DNA of 9,875 nucleotides. It comes from Candidatus Hydrogenedentota bacterium. Its GTDB lineage: Bacteria; Hydrogenedentota; Hydrogenedentia; Hydrogenedentales; SLHB01. The notes beneath the pieces are model-generated. The model was not told the DNA's origin. It saw only the letters and a program-made list of their open reading frames with translations, and ran no database searches. Numbering within the stretch: position 1 is the first letter of the stretch; every line of letters starts with the position of its first letter. The DNA lies in assembly GCA_026387845.1 (NCBI GenBank), contig JAPLKX010000644.1, positions 1 to 9,875 of the forward strand. The letters are read 5' to 3'. Positions 1 to 5,198 of the stretch are shown here, piece by piece. The translations under genes were made by a program, and so were the position numbers.

Positions 1-1271
1 ACCTGCCGCCCTTGCGACAACAGCCAGCTCAGACGCCGGCAGTAGTCGGCATATTCGCGGTACCGCGGCCACCACGTGTTGTTCGGCCCGACGTCCGGCG
101 GCCGCTCGTCGCGCCGCTTGTCCCGCACGCTGTAATAAAACGCATGCGGCATCAGCAGGTTCACCCCGCGCGCAAAAAGCCAGTTCGTCACGTACATCAT
201 CTCGTCGTACGTGAACTCCCAGCCGTACGCCCCAAAACACTCGTTCGCGTTCCTCTTCCGCCCATAGTGGCGCTGCGCCGACTCGCTGCATTTCGCCATC
301 GTCGACTGCTCGCCCTCGAGCGACTTGGTCTGGTACGGCTCGATATACCGCCACACAATGTCTTGGCCGGGGATCTGGAAATATTTCTCGAGCGCGATAT
401 CGTCCGGCGCCGCAGGATGGCCCGTCAGCGCAACCCCGTGCGCCTCGCACCACTGGCTGTACGGCGCGTAATAGGTCTGCTCGAGCCGACGGCTCATTGC
501 CTCGCGAAACTCCCGCCGCAGCCGCTCCCCCTCCGGATACGCCTCGTCCCACAGCGCCGCCAGATGCGGCACAAAATCGTACCCAAGGTCGCCGCGCAGA
601 TACTCCGCAAACTTCCACGTCCACGGCTGCGCGTCTTTTTTCGCGCCCCGCCCGAGAATGTTCGGCTCGTCCGTGAACACGCCGATCACCGTCTTCCCGA
701 AATGCTCCTCGAGCGTGTCGTAGAACCGATCCAGCACCAGCCGCCGGAAACTCGCCATCGCATCCGGGTTCAGCAGGTCACCCGCCGGCGGCGGCCCCGG
801 CTCCGTGTCCGAATCGTCCTGCCCGTAATGTACGCCCCGGATATGCCCCATCGACCGGCAATGGACGTACGCCCAGATCGCATCCTCCGCGATCAGTTCC
901 TCGTCCGGCCCGACCGGTCCCCCTTTCGCCCGCCGCTCGACACATCGCGCCGCGTGCAGCGGGTTCGCCGCAACAACTTGACCCCCGCACGAACCGCTCG
1001 GATACATCCCCTCGTCATAAAGCACCACCACCATCTGCTTCGTCGCCGCATAATCCACGCAAACCTTCACAAAATGAAGAAACCGCTCCCCCATAAACGG
1101 TATCGTCTCAGGCAACCCAATCCGCGCATGCGGGATGAACCCATACACCCCGTGCGTCTCAAAATCGTCGATCTGACGCTTCAGTTCCGCTTCCGTCAGA
1201 TCGTCGTTCAAAAACCAGAACGGCGCCAGCGTGTACGCCCGCGGCGGGTTCAAAAATTGTTCAGAAAACAC
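1..1271 (-). CDS. GH106-like glycosyl hydrolase (alpha-L-rhamnosidase-like), N-terminal part
   Basis: The reading frame is open from a GTG at 1271 to the window edge, giving 423 codons; the C-terminus lies outside. The protein opens with NPPRAYTLAPFWFLND (residues 8-23), then has a barrel-like region with GFIPHAR (44-50), LYDEGMYPSG (84-93), FTDEPN (199-204), NECFGAYGW (343-351) and a block around WWPRYREYADYCRRLSWLLS (400-419). This order resembles large bacterial glycosyl hydrolases annotated as GH106-like alpha-L-rhamnosidases. Acidic residues in DEGMYPSG, TDEPN and NECFG are candidate catalytic or sugar-binding positions; I cannot assign the acid and base. The start is supported by GGGGAG five bases upstream and an in-frame stop shortly before it. 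There is no signal peptide, so a cytoplasmic enzyme acting on imported oligosaccharides is likely. Substrate is unknown; a rhamnosidase label is family inference only. It is transcribed divergently from the helicase gene. Confidence 0.78.
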   Translation of the reverse strand, partial: MFSEQFLNPPRAYTLAPFWFLNDDLTEAELKRQIDDFETHGVYGFIPHARIGLPETIPFMGERFLHFVKVCVDYAATKQMVVVLYDEGMYPSGSCGGQVVAANPLHAARCVERRAKGGPVGPDEELIAEDAIWAYVHCRSMGHIRGVHYGQDDSDTEPGPPPAGDLLNPDAMASFRRLVLDRFYDTLEEHFGKTVIGVFTDEPNILGRGAKKDAQPWTWKFAEYLRGDLGYDFVPHLAALWDEAYPEGERLRREFREAMSRRLEQTYYAPYSQWCEAHGVALTGHPAAPDDIALEKYFQIPGQDIVWRYIEPYQTKSLEGEQSTMAKCSESAQRHYGRKRNANECFGAYGWEFTYDEMMYVTNWLFARGVNLLMPHAFYYSVRDKRRDERPPDVGPNNTWWPRYREYADYCRRLSWLLSQGRQ

Positions 1272-1311
1272 GACGGCTCCCCTGTAAGTCCATGGACATC
1301 AACAGTCTGTG

Positions 1312-1346
1312 TGCGTTCCGCGTTTCGCGTCTCGCGTTTCGCGTTA
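1312..1346. repeat. Heptamer tandem array, unit CGCGTTT
   Basis: Four contiguous heptamers CGCGTTT, CGCGTCT, CGCGTTT, CGCGTTA occupy 1319-1346, preceded by a degenerate TGCGTTC at 1312-1318. The array lies in the gap between the divergent glycosidase and helicase genes, within the probable leader of the glycosidase mRNA. It belongs to a set of short intergenic arrays in this window whose unit differs at each site. Function unknown. Confidence 0.75.
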
Positions 1347-1351
1347 ATCTC

Positions 1352-1380
1352 TTGCTTCTTTGGTGTAAACAGTGTATGCT
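1352..1380 (+). promoter_or_regulatory. Candidate promoter for the helicase gene
   Basis: TTGCTT (1352-1357) and TATGCT (1375-1380) are 17 bases apart, matching the consensus at three and four of six positions. Its -10 element overlaps the -10 of the divergent minus-strand candidate, so the two would compete. The resulting leader would be about 145 bases, long enough for post-transcriptional control. Inside it TGTGTTG (1478-1484) and CAACACA (1507-1513) could form a weak stem just before the start codon. No other gene or clear element is seen in 1401-1533. Confidence 0.3.
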
Positions 1381-1400
1381 TAAGCTATACAAAGTGTAAA
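1363..1400. promoter_or_regulatory. Possible operator: GTGTAAA direct repeats around an imperfect palindrome
   Basis: GTGTAAA occurs at 1363-1369 and again at 1394-1400, a 31-bp period that is about three helical turns. Between them is the perfect 8-bp palindrome GCTTAAGC (1378-1385), extended to TGTAT on the left and ATACA on the right with one extra base. These overlap both candidate promoters of the divergent gene pair, where a regulator would be expected to bind. No regulator is identified. Confidence 0.3.
1371..1400 (-). promoter_or_regulatory. Candidate sigma70-type promoter for the glycosidase gene
   Basis: Read on the minus strand, TTTACA (1395-1400, five of six matches to TTGACA) is followed after 18 bases by TACACT (1371-1376, four of six matches to TATAAT). 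It would give a leader of roughly 90 bases that includes the heptamer array. It sits in an AT-rich pocket of an otherwise GC-rich region. The assignment is by consensus only. Confidence 0.45.
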
Positions 1401-1533
1401 TGATTATCGGTTAGGATGAGACCGTATCTCAAATTTCAGCACACCGCGACATTGCCCACCTCGTTCGGTCAATTACCTGTGTTGCTCCAACGACCGCTAA
1501 TCGCAACAACACAGAAGAAAGATTGACCACAGA

Positions 1534-2733
1534 ATGAATTTCGAAAAGTTCGACATTGATCCGAGGTGTATCCAGTTGCTTTCAAGCCTGAATATCACCC
1601 GACCCACAGCCGTGCAAAACCAGGCCATCCCCATCGTTTGCGATGGCCACGACATCATCGCCGTCGCACAGACCGGCACCGGCAAAACACTCGCGTTCGC
1701 CCTCCCGCTCATAACCCGGCTCGCAGCCGGCCCGTCCCGCTGGAATCAGGCCCTTATCCTGACGCCCACGCGCGAACTCGCCCAGCAGGTCCACTCCGTC
1801 ATCGAGCAGGTCGGCGAGCCGCTCGGCATCTCGAGCGTGTGCGTGTATGGCGGCGCAAAGCTCGAGCCGCAGGCGCGCGCACTCAAAAAAGGACGCCGCA
1901 TCATCGTCGCTACCCCCGGCAGGCTGCTCGACCACATGAGCAGAGGCCTCAAGTTCAACGACCTCCAGGTGCTCATCCTCGACGAAGCCGACCGGATGCT
2001 CGACATGGGGTTCCTACCCGACATCCGCAGGATCGTCTACAAGCTCCCCAAACAGCGACAAACCCTCATGTTCTCCGCCACGTTCGGCAACGACGTCGCA
2101 CGGCTCAGCGCAGACATGCTCGACCAGCCCCGCAGGATCGACGTTGGCGCCGTCGCAAAACCCGTCGACACCGTCCGCCAGCGGCTCTACACCGTGCACC
2201 AGGAACGCAAACTGGAACTCCTCCAACAACTCCTGACAGAGGAAAACATCCAGTCCGCCCTGATTTTCCTGCGCACAAAGCACCGGACCGACGCCGTCAC
2301 AAAGGCCCTCCGCAAAGCCGGGTTCAAGGCACAGGCCATACACGGCGACAGGACACAGACCCAGCGCGACCAGGCGCTCGAAGGGTTCCGCAACGGCAAA
2401 TATCCTATCCTCGTGGCGACCGACGTCGCCGCGCGCGGGCTCGATATCATCGGGATCAGCCACGTCATCAACTACGACATCCCCGCCAGCGGCGACGATT
2501 ACATCCACCGAATCGGCAGAACCGCACGGGCCTCCGCAGAAGGCGACGCCGTCACCTTCGCCAGCCCCGGCGACCACCTCCAACTCAACGCCATCGAAAA
2601 GGCACTCGGCAAAAACCTCCCACGCACCGAGTGGGAAGGCGAAGCACCCGTACTCTCCCTGTTCCGGTCGGCCGGCGTAGCGAGGCCAAAATCAGGCTTC
2701 CGCCGCCAACGCAGCCTCTTAAGGCAAAGATAA
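1534..2733 (+). CDS. DEAD-box ATP-dependent RNA helicase (RhlE-like)
   Basis: A 399-residue cytoplasmic RNA helicase that uses ATP to unwind short RNA duplexes, as in ribosome assembly, mRNA decay or cold adaptation. The full motif set is present in order: Q motif (F6, Q28), motif I AQTGTGKT (45-52), Ia PTRELAQQ (78-85), GG (106-107), Ib TPGR (127-130), II DEAD (150-153), III SAT (181-183), IV near LIFLRT (243-248), V VATDVAARGLDI (294-305) and VI HRIGRTAR (325-332). It ends soon after the second RecA domain with a short arginine-rich tail (about 384-399) and no extra RNA-binding domain, which fits RhlE-like core helicases. The ATG at 1534 lies right before the Q motif; the upstream AGAAGAAAG is a weak, distant ribosome site. 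It appears to be a single-gene unit ended by the palindrome that follows. The exact subfamily is uncertain. Confidence 0.95.
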   Translation: MNFEKFDIDPRCIQLLSSLNITRPTAVQNQAIPIVCDGHDIIAVAQTGTGKTLAFALPLITRLAAGPSRWNQALILTPTRELAQQVHSVIEQVGEPLGISSVCVYGGAKLEPQARALKKGRRIIVATPGRLLDHMSRGLKFNDLQVLILDEADRMLDMGFLPDIRRIVYKLPKQRQTLMFSATFGNDVARLSADMLDQPRRIDVGAVAKPVDTVRQRLYTVHQERKLELLQQLLTEENIQSALIFLRTKHRTDAVTKALRKAGFKAQAIHGDRTQTQRDQALEGFRNGKYPILVATDVAARGLDIIGISHVINYDIPASGDDYIHRIGRTARASAEGDAVTFASPGDHLQLNAIEKALGKNLPRTEWEGEAPVLSLFRSAGVARPKSGFRRQRSLLRQR

Positions 2734-2744
2734 AAACGTTCTAA

Positions 2745-2785
2745 GTGCGAAGTGCGAAGTGCGAAGTTAACTTCGCACTTCGCAC
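2745..2785. repeat. GTGCGAA heptamer array forming a perfect palindrome
   Basis: Three head-to-tail GTGCGAA units (2745-2765) run into an inverted copy, so that GTGCGAAGTGCGAAGTT at 2752-2768 is exactly mirrored by 2769-2785, a 34-bp palindrome with no spacer. The extra copy lets the right arm pair in an alternative register shifted by seven bases. A related but imperfect array lies on the far side of the tRNA gene. Confidence 0.85.
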
Positions 2786-2792
2786 GCTTTTT
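2752..2792 (+). terminator. Probable Rho-independent terminator of the helicase gene
   Basis: The 17-bp inverted repeat (2752-2785) begins 18 bases after the helicase stop and is followed by GC and five T residues (2788-2792). In RNA it would form a very stable stem with a small apical loop and a U-tract. The last two Ts are also the first two bases of the -35 box of the tRNA promoter, so the end of one unit and the start of the next are packed together. The role is inferred from structure. Confidence 0.6.
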
Positions 2793-2820
2793 GACGCACG
2801 CCGTCATTTCGCGCTAGACT
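2791..2820 (+). promoter_or_regulatory. Promoter of the tRNA-Arg gene
   Basis: TTGACG (2791-2796, five of six consensus matches) and TAGACT (2815-2820, four of six) are 18 bases apart. A start about seven bases downstream would leave a short leader of about ten bases before the mature tRNA at 2838. Confidence 0.5.
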
Positions 2821-2837
2821 TAATAGGTCTGGAACGT

Positions 2838-2912
2838 GCCCCGATAGTTAAGTGGATATAACGCGGCCCTCCTAAGGCTGAAACACAGGTTCGATTCCTG
2901 TTCGGGGCACCA
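2838..2912 (+). tRNA. tRNA-Arg (anticodon CCU), CCA encoded
   Basis: The 75-base cloverleaf is complete. The acceptor arms GCCCCGA (2838-2844) and TCGGGGC (2902-2908) pair fully. The D stem is GTTA/TAAC. The anticodon stem CGGCC/GGCTG has one G-U pair, with loop CTCCTAA giving anticodon CCT. The T stem ACAGG/CCTGT carries loop TTCGATT. A2909 is the discriminator and CCA (2910-2912) is encoded. It reads the arginine codon AGG, which the neighbouring helicase gene uses several times. tRNA genes are common integration sites, and the toxin-antitoxin pair lies just downstream, but no repeat of the tRNA 3' end was found elsewhere in the window. Confidence 0.96.
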
Positions 2913-2920
2913 GTTTTATA

Positions 2921-2982
2921 GTTCGAAGTGCCAAGTTCTCAGTGCGAAGTTCTCAGTCAACTTCGCACTTCGCACTCCGAAC
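2921..2982. repeat. Nested inverted repeats of GTGCGAA-type heptamers after the tRNA
   Basis: The inner stem GTGCGAAGTT (2942-2951) pairs perfectly with AACTTCGCAC (2959-2968) across a seven-base loop. The outer arm GTTCGAAGTGC (2921-2931) pairs with GCACTCCGAAC (2972-2982) with one mismatch. The units resemble those of the palindrome before the tRNA. No T-tract follows, so it may be an RNA-processing or transcript-end structure rather than a classic terminator. The stretch from here to 3093 holds no gene that I can support. Confidence 0.7.
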
Positions 2983-3093
2983 TTGTCACTTCCTCCCCGC
3001 CAGCAACTCCATATTTGCTACCGGTTTATCCGGGATGGCCTCATTTCCCTCAATCACCAGCGTGCTTTCAGAAGCGTTTTACCCGAATTCTGC

Positions 3094-3131
3094 GGTTGAA
3101 ACTTTCAACCATTTGTGGTACCTTTCAGGTA
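3094..3131 (+). promoter_or_regulatory. Two inverted repeats: probable operator/promoter of the mqsRA module
   Basis: A perfect inverted repeat GGTTGAAACTTTCAACC (3094-3110, 8-bp arms, one central base) is followed by TACCTTTCAGGTA (3119-3131, 5-bp arms, three central bases) whose last base is the A of the mqsR start codon. The second fits the ACCT-N-AGGT pattern known for E. coli MqsA operators. TTGAAA (3096-3101, five of six matches to a -35 box) lies in the first repeat, and 17 bases later TACCTT (3119-3124, a poor -10) lies in the second, so a bound antitoxin would block transcription. Such a promoter would start close to the ATG, giving a leaderless or nearly leaderless mRNA. Alternatively AGGT is only a weak ribosome site. 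Confidence 0.55.
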
Positions 3132-3445
3132 TGGAGAAGAGAAAGCCTCACTACGCGCTGACACGCGTAAAGGCCCTTATCAAACAAGGAGCCTACCGGG
3201 TAACGCGAACGGCTTTGCGATGCGCGGCACGCGATTTCCGCTTTATTGAAGCTTCACAACTCGCTGAGTGTGTGCTGGAGTTTGAGGTAAAACACTTCTA
3301 CAAATCAATGACCACGCTTAATGATCCGGCACTTTGGCAGGACGTATATCACCCTGAAATTAAAGGAACGTCTGCCTATGTCAAAATACAAATAGTGGAT
3401 GATGCCACAGTTGTCATCTCCTTCAAATTACTGGAGGACGAATAA
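3131..3445 (+). CDS. mqsR: MqsR-family toxin (mRNA interferase of a type II toxin-antitoxin system)
   Basis: The 104-residue protein matches the E. coli MqsR plan almost end to end: MEKRKPHYAL at the start, then TRTAL (25-29), HFYKSMTT (55-62), WQDVY (69-73), AYVKI (82-86) and SFK (97-99). MqsR is a RelE-fold, ribosome-independent endoribonuclease that cuts mRNA mainly at GCU or GCA. Residues corresponding to its active site, Y57, K58, Q70, Y83 and K99, are all present, so the toxin looks intact. The frame is open further upstream to about 2942, but that stretch runs through the repeat array; the ATG at 3131 reproduces the family N-terminus. The toxin gene comes first, as in E. coli mqsRA, and its stop abuts the antitoxin start. 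Its composition is more AT-rich and less C-skewed than its neighbours, suggesting transfer. Confidence 0.93.
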   Translation: MEKRKPHYALTRVKALIKQGAYRVTRTALRCAARDFRFIEASQLAECVLEFEVKHFYKSMTTLNDPALWQDVYHPEIKGTSAYVKIQIVDDATVVISFKLLEDE

Positions 3446-3865
3446 ATGCGCAAAAAAAAATGGACTAATTGCCCCTCGTGCGGCGCCAGGAAGAGCATGC
3501 AGGCCAGGAAAAACCTCACCGAACGGGTTCATCCCGCCGGTTATCCACCCTTGGATATTAAGGGCCTCGACGGCCAATTCTGCGAATCGTGCGGTGAAGG
3601 GTTCTGGTCTCTGAAATCGGAACGGCGGATTGCGCGTCTTCTTGCGGAACACATGGCGCGGCACGATGCAACCCGCGTCGTCGCCGCAGAACTTGCAAGC
3701 GTCCAAGAAGCCGCCAAAGCAATGCAAGTCACCGTGCAAGGGGTCCACAAAATGATGGACGAAGGCCGGTTGCGTTACGTGTTCGCAGGCGGTTCCCGTT
3801 TGCCGATTCGGAAAGACCTCAAAGACATGGCCAAAACGAGACATCGCTCGCTGCGGCATGATTGA
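3446..3865 (+). CDS. mqsA: MqsA-like antitoxin: YgiT-type zinc finger with an excisionase/MerR-type HTH
   Basis: This 139-residue protein should bind and neutralise the MqsR toxin and repress the operon. The N-terminal half has CPSC (C9, C12) and CESC (C46, C49), a four-cysteine zinc site spaced as in the MqsA/YgiT domain, with a family-like segment IKGLDGQFCESCGEGFW (38-54). A charged helical linker spans about 56-83. The C-terminal part from ASVQEAAKAM to RLPIRKDLKDM (84-128) reads as an HTH_17 (excisionase/MerR-like) fold, with helix 1, the VTVQGVHKMMDEGRL recognition helix and turn, and a GGSRLPIRKD wing. Classical MqsA has an Xre-type helix-turn-helix there instead, and I see no such motif. 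The start is certain: GGAGG at 3433-3437 is eight bases from the ATG, which directly follows the toxin stop. DNA binding is inferred. Confidence 0.85.
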   Translation: MRKKKWTNCPSCGARKSMQARKNLTERVHPAGYPPLDIKGLDGQFCESCGEGFWSLKSERRIARLLAEHMARHDATRVVAAELASVQEAAKAMQVTVQGVHKMMDEGRLRYVFAGGSRLPIRKDLKDMAKTRHRSLRHD

Positions 3866-3884
3866 TCTTTCACCTTATGAACAG

Positions 3885-3898
3885 CACGCTTCAGCGTG
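3885..3898 (+). terminator. Small hairpin after the antitoxin gene, weak terminator candidate
   Basis: CACGC (3885-3889) and GCGTG (3894-3898) pair around a TTCA loop, 19 bases after the antitoxin stop, followed by only a short T-rich run (TCTTT). Because the stem is symmetrical it could also serve the dehydratase operon arriving on the other strand. The stem is short and the T-tract poor. No other structure or gene is seen in 3899-3950. Confidence 0.3.
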
Positions 3899-3953
3899 TC
3901 TTTGAGAGATGTCTTAGCTGAGTTGTTTGGGCGCGGTTTCGGCTTTTGTTTTT

Positions 3954-3988
3954 CCTACGGTCTACGGTCTACGGCCTACAGCCTGCCT
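3954..3988. repeat. Heptamer tandem array, unit TCTACGG
   Basis: Units CCTACGG (3954-3960), TCTACGG (3961-3967), TCTACGG (3968-3974), CCTACAG (3975-3981) and a degenerate CCTGCCT (3982-3988) run head to tail. The array overlaps the 3' end of the minus-strand dehydratase gene and supplies its stop codon: CTA at 3969-3971 is TAG on that strand. Confidence 0.8.
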
Positions 3989-5198
3989 TCCTCGCCGCCA
4001 GCATCTCCATAAACGCGTCTATCCGCGTGTTCACCTGCTCTTCCGCGTACACCCGGCTGTCGTTCATGTCCGCCTCGAGGATCAGCACCGGCACGTTCAG
4101 CTTCTCGCGCAACTGCCGGCTCAGCTCGTACTGCCCTAAACTATACGCCTTGCAGCTCCGGTCCGAATGCATCACCATGCCGTCCAGTGAATACTTCTCG
4201 ATCATCCGCTCGAGCGTCCGGATCCGCTCCTCGAGCCCGCAGTTGATGTAAACCGTGAGGTAGGCCCGCGCGCATTCCGCCAGCGGGTCGGGCGCGGCCG
4301 CATCGATCGGCAGCGCCCACGCGCTCGCGTACGTCGCCGCAACCAGGCACGCCTTGTGCCCCGCAAACCGCTTTGAAAGCCCCGCCATCTTGAACCATAC
4401 CGGCAGGTTGTCCCACCCAAGCCGGTACTGCTCGCCCGGCACCGCCGCGATCCCCTTCTCGACCCGCTGCTTCATCTCCGCCAGCAGCGCCTGGTAGTAG
4501 TCCACGCACTTGTCCGTCCCCCGCATCACCACGATCGGCGCGATGTGCACGAACGTGTCGAAACTCGTCATTGGCGACGGCTTGTGCGCCAGAAGGTCGA
4601 GTGTCTCATCCCAAAGGCGCGTCGCCTCCGCGGCCAGTTCGAGCGTCTCCCGCAGTTTCTCCGCCGTAATCGTCTTCCCCGTGAACGTCTCGAGCGCCCG
4701 CAGCGTGTCCTCCATCTGCGCGCGCACATACTCGAGCATCGCCGGCGTCGCCGAATCGTGCACGAACGGCGTGTCAATGTACAACAGCGGCACACCAAAA
4801 TGACGCTGTAAATTCTGATACCACTTCGTCACGGTTCCGCAGATGTTGTTGCAGCACACCAGCAGATCCGGTTTCGGCAGCCCTTGCACCGGGCTTTTTC
4901 CCGTATAGATGGCGCCGAAATCCGTCCGCGCATAGCTGCACACGTCCCGCGAAAAACCCCGTTCTTCCGCCGCCTCGCACAACTCCACCGCCATCTTCTG
5001 CGCACCGCACAGCGCCGCGTGGTTCTCCGGGTAAATCGGAATGATCCCCGCAGCGTAAAGCAGTTCAACCGGCGCCCCGCTCGTTACCCACGCTATCTTC
5101 TGCGACGTCCCCTCCGCCGCCTTCGCCCCCAGGTAATATTCCATCATCAGGCGCATCATCTTGTTCGTCGTCGCGATCGGAACCCGGTCCACGCTCAT
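3969..5198 (-). CDS. 2-hydroxyacyl-CoA dehydratase subunit, HadB/HgdA type
   Basis: A 409-residue subunit of a radical dehydratase of the 2-hydroxyglutaryl-CoA dehydratase D-component family (PF06050), also the family of benzoyl-CoA reductase BcrB/BcrC. These enzymes use a [4Fe-4S] cluster and one-electron chemistry to remove water from 2-hydroxyacyl-CoA in anaerobic amino-acid fermentation. Hallmarks follow the HadB subunit: ELLYAAGIIPIYPENHAA (45-62), DVCSYAR (86-91 region), CCNNICGTVTKWY (115-127), SDRSCKAY (345-352) and LEADMNDSRVYAEEQVNTR (374-392). C87, C116 or C120, and C349 are the expected cluster ligands, so the site looks intact. The ATG overlaps the stop of the preceding subunit gene by four bases, indicating translational coupling. 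The last codons and the stop fall in the heptamer array. Substrate cannot be read from sequence; no activator ATPase gene is in the window. Confidence 0.9.
   Translation of the reverse strand: MSVDRVPIATTNKMMRLMMEYYLGAKAAEGTSQKIAWVTSGAPVELLYAAGIIPIYPENHAALCGAQKMAVELCEAAEERGFSRDVCSYARTDFGAIYTGKSPVQGLPKPDLLVCCNNICGTVTKWYQNLQRHFGVPLLYIDTPFVHDSATPAMLEYVRAQMEDTLRALETFTGKTITAEKLRETLELAAEATRLWDETLDLLAHKPSPMTSFDTFVHIAPIVVMRGTDKCVDYYQALLAEMKQRVEKGIAAVPGEQYRLGWDNLPVWFKMAGLSKRFAGHKACLVAATYASAWALPIDAAAPDPLAECARAYLTVYINCGLEERIRTLERMIEKYSLDGMVMHSDRSCKAYSLGQYELSRQLREKLNVPVLILEADMNDSRVYAEEQVNTRIDAFMEMLAARKAGCRP

Noticed and set aside
12..1403. Long plus-strand open frame of 463 codons
   Set aside because: Its product is arginine- and proline-rich without any domain, while the opposite strand encodes a recognisable glycosyl hydrolase with a good ribosome site. 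It is a shadow of that gene.
1566..2744. Second long plus-strand frame overlapping the helicase
   Set aside because: The product is arginine/proline/histidine-rich low-complexity sequence in a shifted frame of an intact DEAD-box helicase.
2890..2912. Integration att site at the tRNA 3' end
   Set aside because: No second copy of the tRNA 3' end and no integrase gene were found in the window, so an integrated element cannot be claimed.
2942..3130. Upstream start for the MqsR toxin
   Set aside because: It would translate the palindromic array and the operator. The ATG at 3131 reproduces the N-terminus of E. coli MqsR.
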